The notes under the pieces are model-generated. The model did not search any database, was not told where the DNA came from, and worked only from the letters and a program-made list of their open reading frames with translations. DNA of 35,777 nucleotides from assembly GCA_013365365.1 (NCBI GenBank), contig JABVXU010000545.1, forward strand, positions 1 through 35,777, read 5' to 3'. The DNA comes from Cruorifilaria tuberocauda (lineage: Eukaryota > Nematoda > Chromadorea > Rhabditida > Onchocercidae). Below, piece after piece: positions 10,095 to 22,418 of this stretch (its first letter is position 1; the number at the start of each line of letters is the position of its first letter). A program made the translations under genes and the position numbers.

Positions 10095-12433
10095 CTGTAA
10101 ATATTTCTGGAACCGGTTTTGGTCATACTCCTTCCCGATTCAATATTTTTAAGTAGTAAGGAATTACAATATTCCACGTCATTCGTCAAATTATTTTTTT
10201 ATATAGTATTTATAGAAATGGCAATATTATATGGATTATATTTTTATATTTTATATAATATATTTTGGATTGACGTAGTTTCTTTAATTCAAGTATTAAC
10301 TTATTTTTCGATGTTTGCTGAAATTGCGACTTCTTTTTTTTTTCTTTGATTAATGTTTCTAAAAACGAATGTGCAAGGCATTAATATACCATTGGGCGAT
10401 AAGATGATATAAATCAAACGATAGTGTGTGTAGTCAGAGTAACTTGGTAAAATGAATTATTGAACTGCAGGAAGTCTTTTTTTATATAAAAAGCGAAAGA
10501 ATATGTGCAATTTAAACTTGTTTTGGAAAACGTATCTCAAGTAGTAAAATTCTTACCTCATATTACCGTTCAGTAGCAACAAACTATTCTGGCATGTATT
10601 GTAGGCAAAGGTGTCAAGAGCTGTTATTAAGAGGTTAGTCTGAAGTCTTTTAAATAAGAAGGAGGAAGAAAGCCTTAGTACCGAAATTTGTATGATTTGT
10701 GTACTTTGCATATTCTCTGAAAGGTGATTTGATGTGAATGGTAATGGAGTGATGAATGTAAAATTTTGAAAGAGATAGGTATTTGTAAGTACCTATGTTT
10801 CTTTTCAGATGAATCAGTGATAAGTTAGTATAAACTATGTTTAATTTATTCCTATCAAATGTTGAAGTCTTCATTGAACTAAAACTGTTTTTCAGTAAAT
10901 CTGGAACTGTTTTTTTTTCGCTTTTTTGTCGGGTAATTATCAGTTTCATTGTAATAAACAAAGAATAGATTGATGTGAAATTTTAAAGCTTGTTAGTATC
11001 GTTTTTATTCCTTTTGCAGTTTGATGTAATATTTTGTTAATTTTCCTCATGTCTTTGAATTTCTTTTATTTTTATAAAGAGAATATTCGTTATCTTAAAT
11101 TTTTCTTGATTTCGTATAGTTATTAGTTATTCTAGAAATTGTAATACTGCGAATTTTTGTACCATTCCAGAGAAAGGAAGAGAAAGTATACTTTTCGTTG
11201 TGAATTGTCATGGTATAATTGTTATTGTATTATTGCTTCAATAGTTTAAACGAACGAAGATCATATAATGATATTGAATCAGAGATTTCATAAATTTCGT
11301 AAATCTCGATCGTGAATTTCTCACGCTTGAGAAGATTTTTGATGCTAAGAATGTGCGAAGAAATAGAAGATTGGACATACTGGATTTATTTTAAATTTCC
11401 GAAATATATATATAGAATTTCAGAGTTTTTTTTCTTTATCTCTCTTCCTTAGTTCTCGTGTTTCAGTACTTTTTTGTGAAATTAAGTATCATGATTCTTG
11501 GTACAGCCATTGATGTAAATTAGCAGTGATGTTTTTTTTTCGTTTTGATCTTTTTCATTGTAACTATCCTTCTTCGGTTATTCTTTTCTTTCTCTCGGTT
11601 TTTTTCATGCAGGTATTTGTTCAAAAATATATTTATGTATTCGAAATTTTGCCGTGAAATAAACATATTATTCGGCAGATATGATATACTGCATATGTGA
11701 TCAGATTACAGTGAATTTTTCATATACACTATATATATTATCTTAAAATTAAGACTAAATCATCAAAAATTCTCTTTTAAATTGTTTTTAAATCTCCCGA
11801 ATGTTTAAAACAATTATTGAAAATGATGCAAATTTTAACAAAGCTTGTTCTAAATGCTGTTTTAAAGACAAAAATTAATATCAATGTGTTGATTCTGCAT
11901 AATATCAAAACTATGTAGCCTTTTCGTTAAGGAAACTGGCGTAGTATTTTTTGCTAGTTCATTGTTGCTACAATCAGATCGCATAGTTTTCCAAGAAATT
12001 ATCATTCTTATATGGGAATTTGGATCACATTAAAAAGTTTTAAATCCTTCATAGCTATTGCCAGTGAAAAGTTGTCGGTTTTATGAAAGTGATGTTTTTA
12101 GTTTGATATCAGAAATCTGTGTTTCATATATTTAACTTGAATATATTTGAATAAGTGATTGAAGTGAGTTATTGAATTCAATAAAAACGTCAGCATGGAT
12201 TCTTTTAATTCATTATTTGGAGGAAGGGATAGGAAGGGATAATCTTCATCTTGGTCGGATAAGAAGAAATTTACTATGCTGCCACTATTCTCAAACAACC
12301 TGCTCTCTCTGTTACGTCGCATATCAGTTCACTTAAAGTATCAGTTATCATAATCACTGGAAGTAGTTGCGTTTCGCATTCTTTTTTTGTGATGCTACAA
12401 TGAAATTATGTTTCTTTAATTGCTATTTTCTAG

Positions 12434-12443
12434 TTCTTTTCAG
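12434..12443 (+). promoter_or_regulatory. Candidate spliced-leader (or 5' UTR intron) acceptor of beta-adaptin
   Basis: TTCTTTTCAG ends 10 nt before the initiator ATG at 12454. A close match to the nematode 3' splice consensus this near the start codon, with no obvious coding exon upstream, is typical of an SL1 trans-splice site. Confidence 0.55.
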
Positions 12444-12453
12444 ATAATTCGTT

Positions 12454-15400
12454 ATGACTGATTCAAAATATTTTACAACCACTAAAAAAGGTTAATTTTT
12501 ATTCAATCTGATAAAAATTTAACATCTATATGATTCAGCCAGATTGCTATCATTTCAAAATATTTTAATGTTTTAACGCAGAGGTTATATCTTTGGTTTT
12601 CTTGATATGACTGTTTTAATCTTTAGTGATGTTGTCAACAGATATGTGCTTGATTTTTACAAAGATGATAAGAGAAAAAAATTTGAAGATTTAAACGTAC
12701 GTAATCACTTTACGGACATCTTGGAGTGGTTTTAGAATAAAATCAGTTTCTGGAATAAATAATGTTCTTTGAAGTATAATTTTATTCAGCCCACAAAAAA
12801 AAAGGTATGAGAAAAGATTGTTGAGAATTATTTATTTGCAGGTGAAATATTCGAGCTAAAGAATGAACTGAATTCGGATAAGAAGGAAAAGAAAAGAGAA
12901 GCGGTGAAAAAAGTTATTGCAAGTATGACCGTCGGTAAAGACGTTAGGTAATTTCTGTGCTATTTAGCAATTTCTATTTTATCAAGGTTTTCAGACCATG
13001 AATGAGAATAATCGGATTATTCGGTTATTTAATTCAAAAATTCTTCAAAATATGTACTTGTCCATGATAATTTGATAGGTTGGGGTTATTGTTTATCGAA
13101 TCATTTCATGCAGTCCATATCACATTGTAAGAAAGTTTTCATGCAGAATAGTAGGGTTTATGGAATTCGGGTAATATTTCCAGATCTGATTTTTTTAGCG
13201 CACTATTTCCTGATGTGGTAAATTGTATGCAAACAGACAATGTTGAATTGAAGAAGCTAGTTTATCTTTATTTGATGAATTATGCCAAAAGTCAACCAGA
13301 TCTTGCAATTATGGCGGTTAATACATTCGTGAAAGTTAGCCTCATTTTTTCACATTATTTTTAAAATGCAGATTACCTGGAGAGATGTTGCGCCTTTCTC
13401 ATTTACATTATAACTATGCCAAAGATGTCGGGAATCAGACCATCAAATTGAATTTTCTTTGATGATCAAGTCATATTGTGATGTTGATGGTGTCGTCTTA
13501 TTTTTCGTATTGAAATATTGAGATTGTATTAAATATGATAAATTTATCAAATTCGCATGATTTTTCTATAAATGAGTATCATATATATATATATATATAA
13601 TTAAGTTATACCATTCAATTCACATTTTTTACTGTTTATTAAAGGAAACCTTTTTAAGGATTGTGAAGATCCAAATCCGCTTATCCGAGCACTAGCTGTA
13701 CGAACGATGGGTTGCATACGAGTAGACAAAGTAAATTTTTCGGATAGAATATATTTAAATGAGAATCTCCGGATTTACGAAGCGAAGCAGAAGTTGCCAA
13801 TTTCTGATAAATATCAGTTTTGCAGATCAGAAAGACATTTTATTGGATTCAATTTCAATTCCGAATTTAAATTTTGATGTTCAAAATTCTTGTTGATTTT
13901 AAAATTCAGATAACGGAATATTTGTGTGAACCGTTGCGTAAATGTATGAAGGATGAAGATCCATATGTTCGGAAAACTGCAGCAGTCTGCGTAGCAAAAT
14001 TGCATGATATCAACGCTTCACTTGTAGAGGATCAAGGATTCGTCGATTTACTTAATGATTTACTGAGTGATTCCAATCCCATGGTTGGTTACTTTTGTCT
14101 TAATAACTAGTATTCTAAAAACATTTATATTGCTTCAGTTTACTTTCATTTCTTTTATTATTTAGTAACGTTCATCAATATAATTAGTAGAATTTTCTAC
14201 AATTTTGAAATAAATGATATCTGATAGCTGGAACAAGCTAATTTATAATTGCTACTTTGTTTCTCTCTCTGTTCTATCACTACTGAGCTCCTCATGAAAT
14301 GCTATTCTGACGAATGCTTTAGACAAGCAGATGAGAAGGATGGAATTATCAAGCTATTGTTTCCATGAGTTGTGTCTCGTATTTTTTTTCTGTATTTCCC
14401 AAGTGGTTACTTGTCTCATTTTAGAATATTCATTTTTTCCGAAGTGTGTTTCAGGTTGTAGCAAATGCAGTGGCAGCGTTAGCAGAAATTAATGAGTCAC
14501 ATGTCCTTATCGAGATCAATTCGCAGACCATAAATAAGTTGCTGACGGCATTAAATGAATGTACTGAGTGGGGGCAAGTATTTATTCTGGATGCTCTTTC
14601 GTCATATCAACCCAAAGATGAGCGCGAAGCACAAAAGTTTGTTCTGTTCACTTTTTTTAAATCATTATTTGTTTCATGTTTGGATATCAGTTAACCTTTT
14701 GTCTTTTCACTATTTGATTCATTATGCCTAACAAATTTTAATCCATTTACAAAGCTGTCTACATTCCTTATTCGGAGACAAATTTTGATTTATATATGAC
14801 CTTAATGTAACTCTGGAATCCTCTGGAATCATCTCATAACGAAACCAATTGTTTTTGTTTGACCATATAATTTAATAGTGATCGAAGATTATTCATAATG
14901 GTATTATACATATTTTATAGCATTTGTGAACGTATTAGCCCTCGTTTGGCTCATGCAAATGCTGCCGTTGTTTTGTCAACTGTGAAAGTTCTCATGAAAT
15001 TAGTGGAAATGCTACCGGAAAGTTCGGAATTCATTGGACAACTAACGAAGAAGCTTGCACCACCAATGGTTACACTGTTGTCTGCTGAACCTGAAATTCA
15101 ATATGTGGCACTGCGTAATATCAACTTGATAGTACAGAAAAGGTTCTTTTATAACAATCTGATAAGCAAAATAGTCACAGCAAATTTCATAATTGCTTTT
15201 GGTTTAAAAAATTATAAAATTAAATGAATTTTTGGTTTTTTAATGAGTTGAGATTTTTGTTTTGGATAAAATGAGATGTTGAAATCAAAGTTAGATAGAT
15301 TAAAACTTTCCTCTAACTCAGTCCTTTTTTATAGGCCAGAAATTCTGAAACAAGAAATGAAGGTATTCTTCGTGAAGTATAACGATCCAATCTATGTGAA

Positions 15401-18400
15401 AATGGAGAAACTGGATATAATGATTCGTCTTGCACAGCAAAATAATATCAATCAAGTATTAAGTGAGCTAAAAGAGTAAGTTTTACTACATTGTTTATAG
15501 GAATTTGATATAAACTTTACTACTTCGCAAAAAGTTACTGAATGATTTTATACAGAAATGCGGATGTAACCTTAATCATAATGGAGTATGATTCATTTAA
15601 TTTCAAAAATGATTGAGGTATCTTTCAGACATCTCTTAAGAGTTAGAAAAATCTGTAAGAAGTAGGTTACAAAATGAACTTAGATCCCAACATGAATGAC
15701 CTGAATTATTTCGTATAAGCTTTGTCGCCCTTTGTTTAGGGAAGAGTGGTTTGAACTCTTTTAAAAGATTTGACATTTCAGTGCAGTGGCTTCCGAAGAG
15801 TCAAAGTAATTAGACTTGTATTTAAGGTGTGAGAAGTGAAGCATAGTGAGATTTTTATATGTAATAATGGACATGAATATATAATCTTAGTTCTCATAAA
15901 ATGGACATAAACAATTTGCCAAGTGTAAAGTTGGAAACTGCGTAATTTTCCTAGATACGCAACGGAAGTGGATGTTGATTTTGTAAGGAAGGCAGTTCGT
16001 GCAATTGGTCGTTGCGCAATTAAAGTGGAGCAAAGTGCTGAGAAATGTGTTAGTACGTTATTGGACTTGATCCAGACTAAAGTGAATTATGTCGTTCAGG
16101 AGGCCGTTGTTGTTATTAAGGTTCATTATGAATATTCTTTTATTTACTATTGACAAAAAATATTATATCTTACCGGTTCTTTGAGTATATATATTCGAAA
16201 TTCGTTTTTGATATAAAGTATGTTTTTGAGAAATGAAATAATTTCAAATATTCAGTCGATTTTAGGTGAGTTTTAAAAATACTAGGATTTGTAAGCATAC
16301 TACATTCAGTTTATTGGGCAGTCTGATTTTTTCAATAGTTTTCTCGATTGTATATTTTTGAAGCGTAATATTGTCATGTTTTCACATAATTTGAAAGATT
16401 TCAGGACATTTTTCGTAAATATCCAAACAAATATGAAAGTATAATTTCTACACTTTGTGAAAATCTTGATACATTGGATGAACCGGAAGCTCGAGCATCA
16501 ATGATCTGGATTATTGGGGAATATGCAGAGCGTATAGATAATGCAGATGAATTACTGGAGTCTTTTGTTGAAGGTTTTCATGATGAAAACACCCAGGTTA
16601 GAGTGAACGATTTTAACTTTCCAGATTCTTTTATCTTACTATGCCTTCTCGTGCGCATAAATCTCAAGATGAAAGATCTCTTACGCAGAATTTCCATATC
16701 TAGGTTTGAACTAAAATCTTTTCTTTTTTTACATTCATTCTTCTAGTTTCAACAACAAGGTGTGAATTGTTCCAAATTTTTGTGTACAATGTTTAATGTT
16801 TTTCTTAAACTTTTCCTGTTCATATTGAAACTGGCATCCTTTTTTTCTTCAATAGATAACTGTAGTCCTAAAAATATCTATAAATTCGTTTTATTTGTTT
16901 GGAAAGTTGAATTTTTTGTCCTTTCAGGTCCAGTTGCAATTGCTTACGGCGGTTGTCAAGTTATTTTTGAAACGGCCAAGTGAAACACAGCAGCTTGTTC
17001 AACGAGTGTTATCTTTAACAACTCAAGACAGTGATAATCCAGATTTGCGCGATCGTGGGTATATTTATTGGCGTTTGTTAAGTGCCGATCCAGCTGCCGC
17101 AAAAGAGGTTATCATTCATTTCTGATTATAAATTTAGTGGGACTAATGTCGTTCAACAGAATGCTGTTGGATGACTTATTAACATTGACTTTTATAAGGT
17201 GAGGTTGCAAATAGGATAAAACAAACCGTTGACAGTTCAGACTGTAAGATAAGGATAGATGAGTAATAGATAATTTTTCTTCAATTTTTTTCCTACTTTT
17301 AGCAAATTTCAAATTCACTTAGGTTGTATTAGCCGAAAAACCGCTTATTTCGGAAGAAACAGATTTGCTGGAGCCATCATTATTGGATCAACTTGTTTGT
17401 CACATCGGTTCGCTAGCATCTGTTTATCATAAACCACCATCATCTTTCGTTGATATCACGAAACACCCGCTGAGGAGCACAGATGCTACTGCGGGGTTGG
17501 CATTAAATTTTTTGCACGAATTGATAAAAGCAGCTATCTTTAAATTCTTTTTTTTCATCTATGCATTTATTTTACGTTGTACGAAATGTCATTTTGGTAA
17601 TTCCAATGCAAAGTACTTGCTGAATAGTTGATTTGTTAAAAAAGCAGAAAGATCTGTTTCAAGCACAATTAATTTTGATAAATTACAATTGTGTTTCTTT
17701 GTATAAGTTATGCTTCCGCGTTTTTCGACTTCAATGCTATTCGCCTTCTAACTACTTTAACAGAAACTCAAGATTCTAATTAACAGAACATTCGATTTCT
17801 TTTTTAATTAATTAGTCTTTTTAATTCGTGATAGAAGATTAGATTAGGAGAAGGGACAGTAAAAGCTGTTGGTCTTATGCACAATACGATAGTCCGTCTA
17901 AGCTGAAATTGATTCAGAACGAAATTTTTTATTTACTTGATACTTATTCGAAGAAAAGTAAGTTTAGTTTTTTGATGAATGCATTGGTCTCGAGAGATTT
18001 TTGGCCTAGAAAGTTAATTTCCTTTATGGTTAATAATGGCTTCATGACATTACTAGTTTTGTCTGGTTCTATTTTGCCCTTCACTCTTGATAGTGCTTTT
18101 ATTGCTTCTTTCATCCGTGTAGAAGGAGTGATTAAATTAAGAAAATTCTTCTGGATAAGTTCCGTTTCTTTTAGGTTGTTGGATTTGCCAGTGTTTTGAA
18201 GTGGAATTCATTTTCCCTGTTCACTTTTAAATAAATTTTCAGAGTAGCTCAGGCTGTGGGAGAAAGTGGTGATTCAATGAATCGGCGAACTGGTGCAGCG
18301 GACACAGCGCAAGCCCCAACAGTAATACCATCTCAAGATACATTAATCGCTAACCTTTTGTCACTTGACATTTCAGTACCAGCTACTGGCGTCACTGCAC

Positions 18401-21004
18401 ATGGTAATATAATATATTAATAAGTATATGTATTAGGGTCTGAAAAATTCCAATGTAGGTTTCACTTAAAATTTTCGCAGTTATTGTTTTATTTTAAAAG
18501 ATTCCAATTGCAGTCATTTTTTGCTTTTCAATTTGAAATGTAGGTATGGACTCTTATCAGCCCGCACCGATGTCTTCCGGTTTGGACGACTTGTTAGGTC
18601 TTGGATCTGATGGACTACTTGGTGATGTTGGCGGAACAAGTTCATCACCTATAATACCAGCTCAAGCATCACTTCCTGAGCCAAATATTGGAGGAATTTT
18701 TGGTGCTCCTCCACAAGTACCTATCCATCCTCCATCTGTATTTCCTTTTGCGCAAGTTTGTTTTTCTATCTCATTCATTTTCGTTGTTCAACCGAAAAAA
18801 GTTAGACATTTAAGTTTCCAACCGGTCGATCAAAACCGTAAAACCGGTTCAAAACCGGAAATTTTTCGTTGATTTTAATAGATTGGTTGCATTTTGTTAC
18901 AAACACTGATTTTGCAATCCATTTCAGACAGCAGTTCCATCAGCTGGTGTAGTACCACCAGCTCCAGTCACTACTGCCGTTTCCAATCCATTCACTAGCT
19001 TAAATGACCTTTTTGGTGGACCTGCGATGGGTGCACCAATCCTCTCAGGTCAAACAGGATATGTGGCGCCAAAAACTGTGGGTTTTCCGAATCATGTGTT
19101 TCTAAATATTTGATAGCAAAAATTCCAGTGAAATGACTTTTTACTTTTCACTTTAGATTTTTGTTGCCAGTATGAATTTGAACAATTCTGGGATAGGTCT
19201 ACTATCCGTAATTTTCAGAATTTTTGTTCATAAACCATAAAGTTTTCTTTTCATAAATTGTTGTGTTACATCCTTATCCTTATCTCGATCAAAGTTTTCG
19301 ACTTCCAGGATTTTAAAACTTCAGGTTTGGTTAGAGGCTAGTAAAGGCAAAGGCACACAAATTGAAGGGACTTTCTTTCGTCGTGGTGGACAAATTTACA
19401 TGGATATGATTTTTACAAATCGTGCAATGCAGCCCTTTACTGGATTTGCTATCCAATTTAACAAAAATTCGTAAGTAGCAATTGATCCTCAAAAGCACTT
19501 TGATTCGCCTGCAAAAACTTTAGTGACTATCAGTTTCTTTAAAATTTTTTTGACTTCCTCATATTTTATCCATTTATAACAAATTAGCGGTCGAAACTAT
19601 TTGACCAATTTCTAGACATAAAATAATTCATAAGTTCACGACCTTATCAAATAATTTTTAAAGCAAGGTTTCCAAAAAATCTTCACATATATTATATTAG
19701 GTTACGTATTTTAGGTTTGGTTTAATTCCAGCCGAACCACTTCAAATAAATTCACCACTTTATCCCAATCAGTCAATACAAACATCGCTTCCTTGCAATA
19801 CGAATGGCCCGGTGCAAAAAATGGAACCTCTTACTAATTTGCAGGTTTATTACAGAAGTTTTGTTATTATTTTACGAGAACACGTCTCTATCACAAAAGT
19901 CTCCTAAATGAGATTTAGAATGCTAGTGAGGATCGAGAATTACTTGAATTCAAAGTAGTTATAACACTAATTGAACACATTGATAAACAGAAGGTGAGCC
20001 GTTTTTCTAATGTTAATATCAACAATGGTAGATGTTTCCTGTAATGTTTGGTATATCTTTTTAGTATATGAAACTGTTCAAAACATCTTTTACACTCGTT
20101 TTCACATCCAATGTAAACTTAAGCAAGTAGTATGCTAAAGTGTGCAGATAGTATGCTAAGTTCTATCTGTATTACATAGCTCTGCATATTATACCAGTAT
20201 TCAAAGAGATCAGAATAGCCTGATCAATCTCTACATCTTATATTTTTAATATCAGGTGGCTATAAAAAATGATGTTGGTGTGTTCTACTTTGCTACTGTC
20301 GTACCGCTAAATATATATTTCGATGAAAGTGGTCAGATGGATAAACGAGATTTCCTACAAATGTGGAAAGAAATACCAGAACAAAATGAAGTGCAGTTTG
20401 TCATCAATAACGTCAAGGGTCTTAGCGCAGGTCTGTTAATACTTTTGCTTTTTATAAATTACGTTAGAAACGACAGATATCGTCATTGGATGCATTCAGC
20501 TGATACAAAGGACGTAACTTTTTAGATCTAAGCAAGGATTATCTTACTTTTCATTATAGATGACATATGTACCAAACTGCAGCAAAATAATATATTCACA
20601 GTTGCTCGTCGAAATGTAGAAGGACAAGAATTACTCTATCATTCTATCAAGTATACCAATCAGATCTACGTTCTTTCGGAACTTAAAATGCAGGAAATAT
20701 CACAGCCTCTTACAGTAAATTTTCTTCTTTTCTTTTACGGCGATACCAATAAATCGTAAATGAAGTATCTTAATGTTTTTGTAGTGGTGAAGTGATCAGT
20801 TCTTGCTGAGATAGTAAGTATTCAGCCTTCTTTTCCTCAGAAAATCAATTCTATTAATGATAGTGCTTACACAATTTTATGATATACTATCTGTTCTTAC
20901 GTACGTTTTCTATTTATTTCTTATTTCAGCTATCTTTGAAATCGCGTCATACAGCAGCAACAGCGAATATGAATGAAATATATCAGCTTATTATTTCTTC
21001 TTAA
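12454..21004 (+). CDS. apb-1: AP-1/AP-2 complex beta-adaptin, complete, 20 exons
   Basis: Large beta subunit of clathrin adaptor complexes, which select cargo and recruit clathrin at the trans-Golgi and plasma membrane. Exons: 12454-12490, 12842-12947, 13199-13334, 13659-13730, 13910-14083, 14455-14636, 14921-15142, 15335-15475, 15955-16120, 16405-16596, 16928-17107, 17323-17495, 18243-18403, 18544-18755, 18928-19077, 19325-19470, 19715-19844, 20256-20430, 20560-20714, 20930-21004; total 2985 nt, 994 codons, every junction phase-consistent. It starts [20 protein letters not shown]. Order: HEAT-type trunk (about 1-593), clathrin-binding hinge (594-768), ear (769-994). At 994 aa it is slightly longer than the roughly 940-955 aa usual in animals, the excess being in the hinge. 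C. elegans uses one beta chain, APB-1, for both AP-1 and AP-2, and a shared role here is inferred. Intron 3 ends in AAG, an uncommon acceptor. Confidence 0.96.
13580..13598. repeat. (AT)n tract in beta-adaptin intron 3
   Basis: About nine AT units about 60 bp before the acceptor of exon 4. Confidence 0.85.
14813..14832. repeat. 10-bp tandem duplication in intron 6
   Basis: CTCTGGAATC occurs twice back to back in the intron between the 14455 and 14921 exons. No function is evident. Confidence 0.7.
17944..18207 (-). pseudogene. Unrecognised antisense coding-like frame inside beta-adaptin intron 12
   Basis: The minus strand of this 747-bp intron has an 87-codon open frame (stop TAA at 17946-17944) with a protein-like composition, for example [17 protein letters not shown]; the first internal ATG is at 18114. 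A second, partly overlapping frame starts at ATG 18211 ([17 protein letters not shown]) and stops after 24 residues. Neighbouring protein-like frames in different phases look like an old frameshifted insertion such as a transposon remnant, but I recognise no family. The opposite strand is also open over much of this block (17909-18199), so chance cannot be excluded. Confidence 0.2.
18243..19077 (+). other. beta-adaptin hinge exons with clathrin box
   Basis: Exons 13-15 encode the flexible Pro/Gly/Ser/Ala-rich linker (residues about 594-768). The clathrin-box motif LLSLD at 18355-18369 (residues 632-636) fits the L-phi-x-phi-D/E consensus that binds the clathrin terminal domain. Exon 14 has a second, imperfect box ([14 protein letters not shown]), lacking the final acid. 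Phases join cleanly: GG|A at the trunk-hinge border and ACT|GTT at the hinge-ear border, giving [14 protein letters not shown]. Confidence 0.85.
18820..18860. promoter_or_regulatory. Cluster of AACCGG sites in beta-adaptin intron 14
   Basis: Three AACCGG cores occur in 41 bp: 18820-18827 (AACCGGTC), 18842-18849 (AACCGGTT, palindromic) and 18853-18860 (AACCGGAA), plus a weaker AACCGT between them. AACCGGTT is the consensus for Grainyhead/CP2 factors. A regulatory role is inferred from motif clustering only. Confidence 0.35.
19325..21004 (+). other. beta-adaptin ear (appendage) exons 16-20
   Basis: Exons 16-20 encode about 226 residues, the immunoglobulin-like sandwich plus platform that binds accessory proteins. 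Landmarks are [30 protein letters not shown], the platform Trp in [13 protein letters not shown], and [19 protein letters not shown]. The protein ends [10 protein letters not shown] and stops at TAA 21002-21004. Confidence 0.92.
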
Positions 21005-21492
21005 AATTGGAATTTTATTACAAAAATCTTTTTTTTTGTTACAATTCATACAAAAAGATTTATGTGGAAGATAGAAAAAAGAAATTAAATGGCTTTTAAT
21101 CCATGGTTATATTGGAATACTGTTATACCGTTGGCGTATTTTTTGATCGGAAACTGTTCTAATAATAATTTATAATTAGCTGTCTTTCCTTCCTTTCTTA
21201 AAAATATCTGATTATTTTCAATAATTTCTTTTTTTAATGATAGTTTATTATTGGATATTTATTTTGTATGTGCTGTCTCATTCCGTCTGTTAGCATTCCC
21301 TAATTTATTTGTTAAGAGCCCGATAGTGATATTGATTCTTCGTTGATTTCAATACCTAATAGTTTCGCTAATTTTAAAATATAGCTTTGCTTCAAATATA
21401 ACATTTTGACACATTTTAAAATTTATCCAAAATAACGAATCTGAAATCGTGTGGTGAAGTCTAAATTATAAATGTAATTTACACAATTGATT

Positions 21493-21498
21493 AATAAA
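21493..21498 (+). terminator. Candidate beta-adaptin polyadenylation signal AATAAA
   Basis: AATAAA is about 490 nt after the stop codon. Another AATAAA occurs near 21594. Which one is used cannot be told from sequence. Confidence 0.4.
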
Positions 21499-22355
21499 GT
21501 TTCATTAGTTCTAGTGAAAAGTTAATTGTTTATTTGTGGATTATAAGATTAATAAATTTAGCAATATATTTTTTCTTACCTCATAATATATCCAATAAAT
21601 TTACCTGAGGTGGTGTTTCAGTATTCTCTTAGAAATTAAATTAGAGGTCGGGGTGTTGCAACATAGAATTTATTGAGTGAGAACTAATATCACTAGAATG
21701 ATTTCCCAACAAATCATTTCTTGTAGCATTAGCGCAATAACTCAGCAAACGTCTACTTTTGTTTAAAAAAATATCTGAACGAACTGGTATCAGAGGTTCG
21801 TACTATGAGGAGAACAAGGCACTTATTGTTGTAAGGACATGGATGTCTGTATTCTCTTGATGAAATCACAAGGATATAAGATTTCGACCAGGTATACAGT
21901 TATTGCATGCATGCTGCAATCATATCATTGAACGCACGATCACTAGCGTTTACGTCACTCAACTGATTGATCGATTTAAATTGGAAGAGTACGAGATTGT
22001 TAGAAGCTGAAGTCTGTTTATTGCATACTTTGGTTTATTTCACATAGATGTTGAAGTATGGATGATCAGATGGTGATTGACGATAATTATCACAAAATGC
22101 TGAAACAACAAGGAAGTGCATAGAATAATAAAAAATTACGGGAAAAATATAGGGGAAATTTTTATAATAATTAAGCAAGTTTCCGTCATAATTTAGATGC
22201 ATTGCAACAAGTGGAGGAATAAATCATGTGAAGAAGATAGATGATAGCAAAACATCCCACAAAAATAGACATATAAGAAAACAAAGGCAATAAGTTCAGG
22301 CACAGCATTAAGGGTTATAATTTTTGAATTCTTTTTGCATAAGGTAGCTGCTGCT

Positions 22356-22361
22356 TTTATT
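22356..22361 (-). terminator. Candidate PTB-gene polyadenylation signal
   Basis: On the minus strand the sequence reads AATAAA about 315 nt after the TGA stop of the PTB gene. Confidence 0.4.
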
Positions 22362-22390
22362 TGTAATGTTGTTCAAAGTACCAAACGACA

Positions 22391-22418
22391 AGAGAGAGAG
22401 AGAGAGAGATAGAGAGAA
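22391..22418. repeat. (GA)n microsatellite
   Basis: About 13 GA units interrupted once by AT, in the 3' flank of the PTB gene. Confidence 0.85.

Larger units (their letters stand above)
9775..12443. other. Intergenic DNA between CREB and beta-adaptin
   Basis: AT-rich, with no recognisable gene. The spacing from the CREB stop to the adaptin ATG (about 3.1 kb) argues against an operon. The region holds an AACCGGTT palindrome at 10111-10118, a 77-aa minus-strand open frame (9861-10094, listed separately), and a 10-bp tandem duplication (GGAAGGGATA) near 12221-12240. Frames at 10119-10349 (+) and 10650-10961 (-) are Ile/Phe/Lys-rich and look like composition artefacts. Confidence 0.6.
12454..17495 (+). 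other. beta-adaptin trunk (HEAT/armadillo-like) coding exons 1-12
   Basis: Exons 1-12 encode about 593 residues of the alpha-solenoid trunk. Recognisable conserved blocks include [52 protein letters not shown] and [20 protein letters not shown]. These match animal beta1/beta2 adaptins almost residue for residue. In intact complexes the trunk packs against the mu, sigma and other large subunit. Confidence 0.93.

Noticed and set aside
10119..10349. 76-aa hydrophobic plus frame
   Set aside because: Phe/Ile/Tyr-rich translation of T-rich DNA, with no acceptor or conserved feature.
10650..10961. 103-aa minus frame
   Set aside because: Lys/Ile/Asn/Ser-rich composition, no motif and no splice-site context.
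9319..12453. CREB and beta-adaptin as an operon
   Set aside because: Spacing of about 3.1 kb is far above the usual nematode operon gap, and a separate poly(A) signal lies between them.
17365..17631. Read-through frame continuing past beta-adaptin exon 12
   Set aside because: The conserved protein leaves this frame at the donor 17495/17496; the rest is intron.
21785..21795. TGGTATCAGAG, resembling an LTR-retrotransposon tRNA-Met primer-binding site
   Set aside because: This is the plant-type PBS; no LTR pair, polypurine tract or gag/pol frames are present nearby.
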